Below, piece after piece: positions 1 through 5,802 of a stretch of DNA of 8,905 nt. Under the pieces are notes generated by a model, which was not told the origin of the DNA, did no database searches, and worked only from the letters and a program-made list of their open reading frames with translations. Location of the stretch: the NCBI GenBank assembly GCA_012511995.1, contig JAAZFA010000099.1:1-8905 (forward strand), given 5' to 3'. Source of the DNA: Thermoproteota archaeon (GTDB lineage: Archaea > Thermoproteota > Bathyarchaeia > Bathyarchaeales > Bathycorpusculaceae). The stretch's first letter is position 1. Every line of letters starts with the position of its first letter. The position numbers and the translations under genes were made by a program.

Positions 1-328
1 ATACATAGCGTGAGCTAGATACTTATAACTTGTCACCTTGTGCGTTTTCTTTGCAGGACACGATTGACACTTTGACGAGTACGCATGCTTCAAATTCACT
101 GGCGAGGTTGGTTTTGGTGTTTGTTACCTATTTTATTGTGTTGTAATATTTATCTGAGTTGACCATGGTTGTTATTTATGACATTTGTTATTTTCCGTTA
201 AAATCAAGTAAAAAGAATCTGATTTGTTTTTTGAATTACTATTGGAATATTTCATGCAGAAAGCAATATAAGAAAACTGTCAAGTTATCTATTGGTAACC
301 GAAATCATCGGACGGAAGAGAGAACGCA
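1..328. other. Gene-poor leader region upstream of metK
   Basis: No convincing gene is visible here. On the minus strand a stop-free stretch from about position 110 to the left edge could encode a short peptide with a CxxC, but it has only a GTG start or an ATG at positions 4-6 and no recognisable family. On the plus strand a 55-codon ORF (165-332) ends in an ATGA overlap with the metK start; its Lys/Asn/Tyr/Cys-rich composition is what random AT-rich DNA gives. A small dyad, CCGA-aatca-TCGG (299-311), lies in the predicted metK 5' leader. No SAM riboswitch architecture is apparent. Confidence 0.5.
265..272 (+). promoter_or_regulatory. Candidate TATA box of metK
   Basis: AATATAAG is preceded by an A-rich BRE-like stretch (GAAAGC). 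It would place transcription start near 292-296 and leave a leader of about 35 nt before the ATG. The ribosome site is weak: only GGAAGAG about 9 nt upstream of the start. Confidence 0.45.
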
Positions 329-1507
329 ATGAAAAAAAACGGTAAGTATTTGTTTACATCTGAATCTGTAGGTGAAGGTCACCCAGATAAAGTCGCAGAT
401 CAAATTTCTGATAGTGTGTTAGATGCTATATTCAAACTCGACCCCAAAGCACGTGTCGACTGTGAAACCCTTGTTATGCAGGGTACAGTCATGATTACTG
501 GTCAAATCACCACATGTGCATATATAAACATCCCAAATATTGTTCGTAGGACACTCAAAGAAATTGGTTTTAACAATGCAAAAGACGGCTTAGACTGGGA
601 AACCTGCGGTATTTTAGTCTCTTTAACTGAGCAGTCTCCTGATATTGCCATGGGTGTTAACGAAACTAACGGAAAAGAGCAAGGGGCAGGCGACCAAGGC
701 ATGGTTTTCGGTTATGCAAGCAATGAAACCAAAGAATTCATGCCACTACCTATTTTACTTGCCCACCGACTGGTAAAACGTCTTGCGCAGGTACGCCATG
801 ATGGAACAATGCCATATCTACGTCCTGATTGCAAATCTCAAGTCACTGTTGAATATGAGAATGGCAAGCCAAAATGCGTAAAAACAGTCGTCATCGCCGC
901 ACAAAACAACGGTTCAGTTGAAGATGTAATCCTTAAGAAGCAAATCATCGAGAAAGTAATCAAACATGTAATCCCCGCCGATTTACTCGCAGAAGACATC
1001 AATTATGTTATCAATGGCACAGGACGATTTGTCATCGGCGGAACACTGGCCGACTCAGGCTTAACCGGACGCAAAATCATCGTCGATACCTATGGCGGAG
1101 TTGGTAGCCATGGTGGTGGCTGCTTTAGTGGCAAAGATCCATCTAAAGTTGACCGCTCAGGTTGCTATATGGCGCGCTACATTGCAAAGAACATAGTTGC
1201 AGCAGGTTTAGCTGATCAATGCGAAGTACAAATTAGTTATGCCATAGGTGTTGCTCAACCAATCAGTGTACTCATTAACACTTATGAAACTGGTAAGGTT
1301 TCAGACGAGCAAATACTAGAACTGGTTAAGAAGAATTTCGATATGAGGCCACGCGGTATCATTGAGACACTTAATTTGTTACGACCAATTTACAAAAAAT
1401 CGGCGTGTTTTGGTCATTTTGGTCGAGATGATGTCGAGTTTCCCTGGGAGAAATGTGACAAAGTCGAAGTTCTGAAAAAGGATTTAGATATCATCAATAA
1501 AGCATAA
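329..1507 (+). CDS. metK: S-adenosylmethionine synthetase, bacterial-type MetK
   Basis: Cytosolic methionine adenosyltransferase that joins ATP and methionine to give SAM, phosphate and pyrophosphate. At 392 residues it matches the usual length of the bacterial/eukaryotic family. Visible signatures are HPDK at 18-21 (N-terminal active-site His), GAGDQG at 119-124, [13 protein letters not shown] ending at 257, and the phosphate-binding loop GGGCFSGKD at 262-270. The segment usually reading GGPxGDxGLTGRK is [13 protein letters not shown] here (237-249), a mild deviation that keeps the Asp. Most archaea use the very divergent archaeal MAT family instead, so this gene is a candidate for ancient transfer; that is inference. 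It appears monocistronic, with its own TATA-like box and a T-rich end. The ATG start fits the family N-terminus. Identification is firm. Confidence 0.97.
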   Translation: MKKNGKYLFTSESVGEGHPDKVADQISDSVLDAIFKLDPKARVDCETLVMQGTVMITGQITTCAYINIPNIVRRTLKEIGFNNAKDGLDWETCGILVSLTEQSPDIAMGVNETNGKEQGAGDQGMVFGYASNETKEFMPLPILLAHRLVKRLAQVRHDGTMPYLRPDCKSQVTVEYENGKPKCVKTVVIAAQNNGSVEDVILKKQIIEKVIKHVIPADLLAEDINYVINGTGRFVIGGTLADSGLTGRKIIVDTYGGVGSHGGGCFSGKDPSKVDRSGCYMARYIAKNIVAAGLADQCEVQISYAIGVAQPISVLINTYETGKVSDEQILELVKKNFDMRPRGIIETLNLLRPIYKKSACFGHFGRDDVEFPWEKCDKVEVLKKDLDIINKA

Positions 1508-1526
1508 TTTTTTTTCTTTGTTTTTT
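1508..1526 (+). terminator. Oligo-T terminator after metK
   Basis: A run of eight T follows directly after the TAA stop, then CTTTG and a run of six T. Oligo-T without a hairpin is the usual archaeal termination signal. Confidence 0.6.
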
Positions 1527-1556
1527 GTTCATGGTTTGTTCTCGGTTATTTCAATC

Positions 1557-1592
1557 TTAACTTGACATAATTGTTAACGCATGGTTTATGCG
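1557..1592. promoter_or_regulatory. Two dyads upstream of the winged-helix regulator
   Basis: TTAAC-N11-GTTAA (1557-1577) is followed immediately by CGCAT-ggttt-ATGCG (1578-1592). Small transcription regulators often bind such dyads near their own promoter, so autoregulation is plausible but unproven. The GTTAAC next to GCATG here resembles the arm of the inverted repeat at 7646-7673 read on the other strand (GTTAACCGCATG), with one base of difference in spacing. Confidence 0.3.
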
Positions 1593-1622
1593 ATAAATTT
1601 TTATTTTAGCGCTTGTAAAATT

Positions 1623-1631
1623 AAAGTATAC
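1623..1631 (+). promoter_or_regulatory. Candidate TATA box of the winged-helix operon
   Basis: AAAGTATAC lies about 40 bp before the ATG and would start transcription near 1653. GGAGTGA at 1653-1659 is the best SD match, though at about 11 nt from the ATG it is rather far. The intervening ATG at 1660 opens only a four-codon frame. Confidence 0.35.
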
Positions 1632-1670
1632 AAGAAAGTTATGTATAGAAGTGGAGTGAATGTTTGAAAG

Positions 1671-2441
1671 ATGAGTGAAGGTGTTTCGGAGTTGAACATT
1701 TCTAAGAAAGAACCTAACCAAGAAAAAAGCCAAAAGAGTGAATCTCAAATAAGCTCCTTTGATTTGTTGCGAGAAAGCATAATAACAGAACGACCCTTAA
1801 TAGATATACTGTTAAAAGCAATTGAAAATCCCATTAGAAGAAAAATAATCAAACGCTTAAGCCAAGAATCGAGTTATCCTCTTGAGTTAGCCAAAGAAAT
1901 TGGGGAAGCCCAGCAGCTCGTAACTAGTCACTTAACAATACTAGAGAAAGCTGGAATTGTTGGGTCAACCATTGTTGCAAGTCCTTTTGGACCAAACAGG
2001 CGTTCATATTTTCTAAGACAATCTGGTTATATATCATTAAGTTTTGGTCCGCATCTTTTTGGTGAACAACTTTTTGATTTTCAGAGTTTACCATCAACAC
2101 TTTCTAATCAAGCAACCGACTTTACTAAGCGGATTACGGAGATAAAGGAAAGCTCCAGTAAAAGTAAAATAGAGCAATTATCCGGTCTTCTAAAAGATAT
2201 CGATAATAAATTATTCGAGATTGATGGTGAAAAAACTGTTCTACTCTTTATACGTAACTTGGCTATGAAACATGCGTCTCAAGAGTTACAGAGTCAAGAA
2301 AAATCCCATGATGAAAGACGAATTCTCCATTATATTCTTGATAGGCAAACTACAAATATTGAAAGCATTTCCAAGGCTCTAAATCTAAAAGAGTCTCTTG
2401 TTAGGCTGCTGCTCGAAAAAATGAGGAACGATATTCCTTAG
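1671..2441 (+). CDS. ArsR-like winged-helix transcription regulator
   Basis: Predicted DNA-binding regulator of 256 residues. Residues about 44-116 form an archaeal ArsR-type winged helix: IENPIRRKIIKRLSQ, then SYPLELAKEIGEAQQLVTSH as the helix-turn-helix, LTILEKAGIV, and a wing that ends in RRSYFLRQSG. A low-complexity Lys/Gln/Ser-rich tail precedes it (1-30). A probable helical linker (about 150-210) leads to a second HTH-like segment (about 214-252, DERRILHYIL...ISKALNLKESLVRLLLEKM), giving a two-headed layout. No metal-binding Cys cluster of classical ArsR sensors is visible, so the effector is unknown. A 65-residue zinc-ribbon gene starts 20 nt after its TAG stop and is probably co-transcribed. 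The ATG at 1671 is the first usable start; targets cannot be named from sequence. Confidence 0.85.
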   Translation: MSEGVSELNISKKEPNQEKSQKSESQISSFDLLRESIITERPLIDILLKAIENPIRRKIIKRLSQESSYPLELAKEIGEAQQLVTSHLTILEKAGIVGSTIVASPFGPNRRSYFLRQSGYISLSFGPHLFGEQLFDFQSLPSTLSNQATDFTKRITEIKESSSKSKIEQLSGLLKDIDNKLFEIDGEKTVLLFIRNLAMKHASQELQSQEKSHDERRILHYILDRQTTNIESISKALNLKESLVRLLLEKMRNDIP

Positions 2442-2461
2442 CAAATTGGAATTGTTCACAA

Positions 2462-2659
2462 ATGCATGTTTATAATATTCGAGGAAACCCAACAAAATAT
2501 CAATGCTGCGATTGCGGAAAGAAGTTAGTATCTAGGGCAAAAACTCCTCAATGGAGAAGTATACCTGCAGACCAGAAACGCTGTAGAAGTTGTTCTATGA
2601 AGTATAGACTAGAATTAAAACGAATCAAGAAAAAGATGGATGCACTATTATCTACCTAA
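2462..2659 (+). CDS. Small CxxC/CxxC zinc-ribbon protein
   Basis: Hypothetical 65-residue basic protein. Two CxxC knuckles are visible, C15-C18 (in YQCCDCGKK) and C41-C44 (CRSC), separated by 22 residues; together they would hold one zinc ion in a ribbon fold. The C-terminus (about 46-62) is strongly Lys/Arg-rich and likely helical, which fits nucleic-acid or ribosome association, but no family was recognised. It begins 20 nt after the winged-helix gene on the same strand, so co-expression and possibly co-function with that regulator are likely. The SD is weak (GGAATTG about 11 nt upstream). The paired Cys knuckles argue that this short ORF is real. Confidence 0.65.
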   Translation: MHVYNIRGNPTKYQCCDCGKKLVSRAKTPQWRSIPADQKRCRSCSMKYRLELKRIKKKMDALLST

Positions 2660-2777
2660 ATTCGATTTAATAACAATATTTTTGAATGAAGCAATGACAC
2701 GCGTTTATCGAGACGCATGTATGAGTTAGGATAAACTATATGCTCAATGGAAAATCAAGATTTAAAAAATAAAAGAG

Positions 2778-2801
2778 GAAGGCTCTATTTATAGAGCTTT
2801 T
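2778..2801 (-). terminator. Hairpin terminator overlapping the paralog A stop codon
   Basis: GCTCTAT (2782-2788) pairs perfectly with ATAGAGC (2791-2797), and flanking A:T and G:T pairs lengthen the stem. On the minus strand the hairpin is followed by a pyrimidine-rich run with TTTT and TTTTTT, giving a terminator for the TIM-barrel gene whose TAG lies inside the stem. On the plus strand four T follow the stem, so it may also stop read-through from the zinc-ribbon gene. Intrinsic hairpin use is not typical of archaea, so the T runs may be the active part. Confidence 0.5.
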
Positions 2802-3687
2802 CCCAGCGGGCAAACAGTTCTAAGACGTCGTCGCCGCCGTGACCCTTGAGAAATTCACGTGTTTCTTTGTCTTCAGCTGCTTCCTTTTGGAATTTATGAA
2901 TATATTCTGCTTTTTCAGCAAGAAAGATTATGCCGTCGATTCCTTGGCGTGCGACACGGGTTGCAACCGTCATAATTTGCTTAGTTGTCGCAACTGTGTC
3001 CCATGTTTCGTTTGGACCACGGACGTAGAAGTTTACGAAGACCGGTTTCTTTAGTTGGCTCTTAAATCCGCGGGCGATTGTTTCCCAGTACCATGGTGTC
3101 GGGTATGCTTTGCTGAACATGGGGATGACAAAGTAGTCTGTATATTGCGCCATGGCGTCAAAGTCGTAGCCGAAGCGTTCTTTGGCTAGTAAGGGGTCTG
3201 GTAGGCAGTTTACGAAGAGTGGTTTTTCTTGGACGATTTCTTTGATTTCTGCTAAGAAGTCTGTGACGGTTTTTGCTCGCCATTCTACCCAACTTAAACC
3301 ACTTTTGCGTTGTAGTTCGATGCATCTTGGGCAAGTGCAAAAGCCTTGGTCTGCGAAGTGTTGGCTGCTAATGCTGATGCCTGGGCTTTTTTTAGCGCTG
3401 TCTGCGATGATCTTTAGGTTGTATTCGCGTGCTTCAGGATTAGTCATGCAGACTACGTCCCAGCGAAGGTTATAGCGCTTGTTCGTTCTTAGGGCTGGAC
3501 CGAAGCTGCTTGTGGAGACCCAGTCTGGGCGTTGTGCTGCCATATTATTGTCGCCAAAGACGGCGATGTTAGTGTACATGTTTGGGTTTACGACACCGAC
3601 TATGCCGGATTCTGATTTTTGTCGGTAGAAGTTGTAGTCGACGCCTTGTGCAGGCTCGGGTTGATAGAGAAATACACCGAATTTCAA
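2785..3687 (-). CDS. TIM-barrel glycoside-hydrolase-like protein, paralog A
   Basis: A 300-residue cytosolic protein with no signal peptide or membrane segment. Its pattern resembles uncharacterised glycoside-hydrolase-like TIM-barrel proteins: a strand-start MKFGVFLYQPE, then NLRWDVVC (73-80), QHFAD (109-113), a CTCPRC knuckle (C117, C119, C122), KSGLSWVEWRAKTVTDFL (128-145), LPDPLLAKERFGYDF (162-176), DYFVIPM (184-190) and KKPVFVNF (213-220). Substrate and catalysis are unknown. Paralog B at 5803-6687 is homologous along its whole length; 48 bp are identical at DNA level (3253-3300). The start is TTG: an in-frame TAA lies two codons upstream, the TTG aligns with residue 1 of paralog B, and GGTG (+ strand 3697-3700) sits 9 nt before it. 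The Cys knuckle may bind zinc or iron. Confidence is high for a gene, low for function. Confidence 0.85.
   Translation of the reverse strand: MKFGVFLYQPEPAQGVDYNFYRQKSESGIVGVVNPNMYTNIAVFGDNNMAAQRPDWVSTSSFGPALRTNKRYNLRWDVVCMTNPEAREYNLKIIADSAKKSPGISISSQHFADQGFCTCPRCIELQRKSGLSWVEWRAKTVTDFLAEIKEIVQEKPLFVNCLPDPLLAKERFGYDFDAMAQYTDYFVIPMFSKAYPTPWYWETIARGFKSQLKKPVFVNFYVRGPNETWDTVATTKQIMTVATRVARQGIDGIIFLAEKAEYIHKFQKEAAEDKETREFLKGHGGDDVLELFARWEKLYK
3253..3300 (-). repeat. 48-bp perfect inverted repeat, copy 1 (in paralog A)
   Basis: Encodes 16 residues (GLSWVEWRAKTVTDFL) of paralog A and is identical, base for base, to the reverse complement of 6193-6240 in paralog B. The identity stops abruptly at both ends, while other conserved motifs of the two genes differ at most third codon positions. 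Confidence 0.95.
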
Positions 3688-3734
3688 GTTTTAATACACC
3701 ATTTGTGATTTTAACGAAAACATGATGACGGAAC

Positions 3735-3743
3735 CTTATTAAG
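3735..3743 (-). promoter_or_regulatory. Candidate TATA box of paralog A
   Basis: CTTATTAAG (read on the minus strand as CTTAATAAG) lies about 50 bp upstream of the TTG start and would give a leader of roughly 25-30 nt containing the GGTG ribosome site. Confidence 0.35.
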
Positions 3744-4017
3744 TCTTCGCACAGTGCCAAATTCGTTTTGCTATTTTACTGGATTGTTTTATTTCCAAGA
3801 TTTTTTTGTTCACTTGAAGGTGTTTAAACTGTTTATTGTTTTTAATTTTGAGATTATTCAAATAATTAGCTTCTTAATTGAAAATATTCGTCATTAAACA
3901 ATTAATGAGAATTCTAATTTTTTTTAATAATTTGCCTAAAACTGATTAATAATTCATAAACGATATTATTTATAACGACAAATTGTGTTACGATTGCACA
4001 ATGGAAGAAAGACGATA
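3744..4017. other. AT-rich intergenic stretch with a hairpin plus T run
   Basis: No ORF here has coding character. TCATTAA-acaa-TTAATGA (3891-3908) is a perfect 7-bp dyad, followed shortly on the plus strand by a run of eight T. That would suit a terminator, but no plus-strand gene lies before it, so it may be an operator or chance in AT-rich DNA. The stretch is clearly richer in A+T than the neighbouring genes. Confidence 0.5.
3969..3975 (+). promoter_or_regulatory. Candidate TATA box of the 4018-4334 remnant
   Basis: TTTATAA lies 43 bp before the ATG at 4018, a good archaeal TATA match that would give a leader of about 20 nt with GGAAG in it. Its survival suggests the gene decayed recently, or that the frameshifts are sequencing errors. 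Confidence 0.45.
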
Positions 4018-4334
4018 ATGGCTATTTTGTCGGTTGGAATCTTCTCAAACTTAATTTTTGCTGGTTTTTTAACAAAAACGTCTATCGTTTCAGATGATGT
4101 ACGCGATTTTTTTTCAGCCAACCGTTAAAGTAGTTGAATCCCACCAAACGCAATACACAGAAAAGAATTCTCTTTCAATATCTGAAAATAAATATCAAAA
4201 GTGTGTTGTTGAACGACAATTCAGATACTTTTTTGGTAACTATAGAGAACAATAGTCCATCAGAGCTAACTATTACCAAGGTCTTTGTAGATGGGTGCTT
4301 GGCTAAAATTGAGCATACTGTCAATATCTTCTAA
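4018..4334 (+). pseudogene. Frameshifted remnant of a small secreted or membrane-anchored protein
   Basis: The first frame starts MAILSVGIFSNLIFAGFL, a signal-peptide or membrane-anchor-like segment, and runs to a TAA after VRDFFSANR. Removing one T from the T8 run at 4107-4114 joins it to FFQPTVKVVESHQTQYTEK followed by NSLSISE. A second shift near 4185-4200 (an A-rich AAATAAATATCAAAA stretch) moves to the frame reading INIKSVLLNDNSDTFLVTIE and then NNSPSELTITKVFVDG, ending at TAA 4332-4334. Joined, this gives about 100 residues with an N-terminal anchor and a beta-rich domain like those of small archaeal pilin-like or CARDB-like surface proteins; that likeness is impressionistic. The 66-codon frame at 4134-4334 alone would lack the anchor. 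The gene may be truly broken, or intact with homopolymer errors in the assembly. Confidence 0.6.
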
Positions 4335-4486
4335 TTCCTGCGAAATATTATTTGTTACTATCATTGATGGTATATCGTTATTAAGAACCTACCAGATTAA
4401 GGTCAATCATTAGAGGGGTGTCCAGCTATATATTATAAAATCTTGGTAATTTTTTTATTTTAATACGAGAAAGAGCTCTTTATCAT
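4335..4486. other. Intergenic region between the remnant and the cbiZ 3' end
   Basis: It holds TACTATCA-t-TGATGGTA (4356-4372), a 17-bp near-perfect dyad. A plus-strand run of seven T (4450-4456) could terminate the remnant's transcript. The palindrome AAAGAGCTCTTT (4470-4481) lies just after the cbiZ stop, but no T run follows it on the minus strand, so its role as a cbiZ terminator is doubtful. Confidence 0.4.
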
Positions 4487-5503
4487 TTACAAAGAATCAT
4501 TTAAAATTTTTATCAATGTACTTTTAATAAAGGGCGGCAACTCGATAGAATCATGATTTTGCGGTTTTCCGCAGCCTTGAATGCTGCCCATGCAGCTTGC
4601 GATTTGGTTCCAGCTCTGGAAGTCGGTTGGGAGTAGGTTTTTCTTATAATCGTCATCCATTTTGGCAGCGGCCAAAAGCGAAGCTAGCGCAAATGAATTA
4701 TTCTTGAGTACTTGTGATAACCCCTTGGTTGTAATTTCAAAGCCTTTTATTTTGGAAACTTCAGCAGCTAATTTCTCGACTGGAAGATGACGCTCGTTTA
4801 GTCTATCAAATACAGAGCGGTTTGCCCATTCTGGTTCTTGCTTAAGTAGTGCCTCAATTACTGCATGTCTTGTACAGTAGCCGACAAGTTTTCCGAATTT
4901 TGATGCTGGTCCACCCAGAATGATTGGTGTTCCTTTATCTGTAGATGCAACTGTGATACTGTCCGTGATTGAACCAGTTGCTAAGTCGCCGCTGTAGCGG
5001 CTTCTTACATCAAAATCATGGAGTGCTGCTGATTTTGCTTCAGTTGCGGTTATGAGTGCAGCTATCATGCAACTTTGGAGGGGTGCGCCGTCTATGAAGA
5101 CGATGATGTTTATGGTTCCTATATTTTCTTTTATGTTAATTTCTTCACCTGAAGATTCACCATGAGAGCAACCAGCGGTTGCTGCCACAGCTACAGTATA
5201 CTCATTTGTTTTTTGGGTTACTAAGCTAAAATTGTGTACATTTGCTGCTGTAACCATGGCAAGGTAATTTTTTGTTACCCCTATTTTTCTAGCAGAAGTT
5301 GTTATAAGCTCCAAAGGATTCGTATGAAGAACTTTGTCGCTGTACCCTTTAGGAACTCCAACGTTTAGTACGTGCCTAACACGTTTAGTCCCTCCGTTAA
5401 AGAATGCTGAACTGACTGTTGCCAATTCATCTGGCGAAGTGATGGCTAAGACATTTTCTTTGATAATCAATTTGGTGTTATTTGATAGCTCAACTTGTTC
5501 CAC
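4487..5503 (-). CDS. cbiZ: Adenosylcobinamide amidohydrolase, CbiZ family, with C-terminal extension
   Basis: CbiZ cleaves the aminopropanol amide of adenosylcobinamide to give adenosylcobyric acid, the archaeal route for salvaging scavenged corrinoids. The CbiZ domain covers about residues 10-222: HVLNVGVPKGY (44-54), AMVTAANV (82-89), AVAATAGCSHGESSGE (105-120), GTINIIVFIDGAPLQ (129-143) and the highly typical ALITATEAKSAAL then DVRSRYSGDLATGSITDS (149-182). About 115 further residues (223-338, with C304 and C311) extend beyond the usual domain; I do not recognise them, and they lack the nucleotidyltransferase motifs expected of CobY as found in CbiS fusions. The start is GTG: GAGGT lies 7 nt upstream and only 10 nt separate it from the ferredoxin stop, so the two genes form an operon. 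Domain assignment is firm; the exact substrate is by family. Confidence 0.9.
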   Translation of the reverse strand: MEQVELSNNTKLIIKENVLAITSPDELATVSSAFFNGGTKRVRHVLNVGVPKGYSDKVLHTNPLELITTSARKIGVTKNYLAMVTAANVHNFSLVTQKTNEYTVAVAATAGCSHGESSGEEINIKENIGTINIIVFIDGAPLQSCMIAALITATEAKSAALHDFDVRSRYSGDLATGSITDSITVASTDKGTPIILGGPASKFGKLVGYCTRHAVIEALLKQEPEWANRSVFDRLNERHLPVEKLAAEVSKIKGFEITTKGLSQVLKNNSFALASLLAAAKMDDDYKKNLLPTDFQSWNQIASCMGSIQGCGKPQNHDSIELPPFIKSTLIKILNDSL

Positions 5504-5510
5504 TTGTTAA

Positions 5511-5515
5511 ACCTC
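5511..5515 (-). promoter_or_regulatory. SD of cbiZ touching the ferredoxin stop codon
   Basis: GAGGT on the minus strand lies 7 nt before the GTG start. It overlaps the last bases of the ferredoxin TGA (5516-5514), which suggests that ribosomes finishing ferredoxin feed cbiZ translation. The match also decides for the GTG start. Confidence 0.7.
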
Positions 5516-5741
5516 ATTTGGTTATTTTTTGAGGGTGATCTATGTTTAATGTAATAGCTTTGTTAGGGCATAAGTTAACGCAGATTCCACATTTGGTACA
5601 TGTTACGATAGTTACAATTTGAGGCTTGCGATTTTTACTCTCTTCTAGCACACCCTGTGGACAAACACCAATGCATATTTGCCCAGTACATGGACCGCAT
5701 TTAGCGAGGTCAATGGTTATCGGTGATTTCTGTTTGTCCAT
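5514..5741 (-). CDS. Two-cluster 4Fe-4S ferredoxin
   Basis: Small electron carrier of 75 residues from the ATG at 5741. It carries two [4Fe-4S] motifs. The first is C15-x2-C18-x4-C23-x3-C27-P (CGPCTGQICIGVCP), with four rather than the usual two residues between the second and third Cys. The second is the standard C48-x2-C51-x2-C54-x3-C58-P (CTKCGICVNLCP). The frame stays open upstream to an ATG at 5822, adding 27 residues, but that form would overlap the divergent gene by 20 bp and the extra residues look non-ferredoxin, so 5741 is preferred. It is first in an operon with cbiZ, 10 nt apart, so it may supply electrons for corrinoid reduction; that role is inferred from context only. Confidence 0.8.
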   Translation of the reverse strand: MDKQKSPITIDLAKCGPCTGQICIGVCPQGVLEESKNRKPQIVTIVTCTKCGICVNLCPNKAITLNIDHPQKITK

Positions 5742-5755
5742 AATGAAATCAACAA

Positions 5756-5780
5756 TTAAATAAGCATCAAGGATATATCT
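5756..5780. promoter_or_regulatory. Overlapping divergent promoters for ferredoxin-cbiZ and paralog B
   Basis: TTAAATAA (5756-5763) is a TATA candidate for the plus-strand gene starting at 5803. AGATATATCC read on the minus strand (5780-5771) is one for the ferredoxin start at 5741 and would give a very short leader. With only 61 bp between the two starts, polymerases could not load on both at once, so the two units may be expressed in a mutually exclusive or jointly controlled way. Confidence 0.45.
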
Positions 5781-5802
5781 TTTGCGAGCAATGGGATAGG
5801 GC

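Noticed and set aside
1..104. Possible minus-strand partial gene at the left edge with a CxxC (KCQSCPAKK)
   Set aside because: No ATG except at positions 4-6, an in-frame stop just upstream of the GTG, and too short to judge; only the sequence further left could decide.
54..115. tRNA-like TTCAAAT string near position 97
   Set aside because: The flanking bases do not pair as a T-arm, and no acceptor stem, D-arm or anticodon arm can be built around it.
502..702. Minus-strand 66-codon ORF inside metK
   Set aside because: It lies fully antisense to the well-supported metK reading frame and has no recognisable motif.
1557..1748. Minus-strand 63-codon ORF rich in Phe, Thr and Asn
   Set aside because: It covers the promoter and N-terminus of the winged-helix gene in antisense; its composition reflects AT-rich DNA.
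2839..3475. Plus-strand ORFs and one minus alternate-frame ORF within paralog A
   Set aside because: They are shadows of the 300-codon gene, which is supported by its full-length homologue elsewhere in the window.
3569..3760. Minus-strand 63-codon ORF overlapping the paralog A start
   Set aside because: It reads a different frame over the N-terminus of paralog A; no family resemblance.
3891..3926. Hairpin followed by a T8 run read as a terminator
   Set aside because: No plus-strand gene precedes it within reach, so it was listed only as part of the AT-rich intergenic region.
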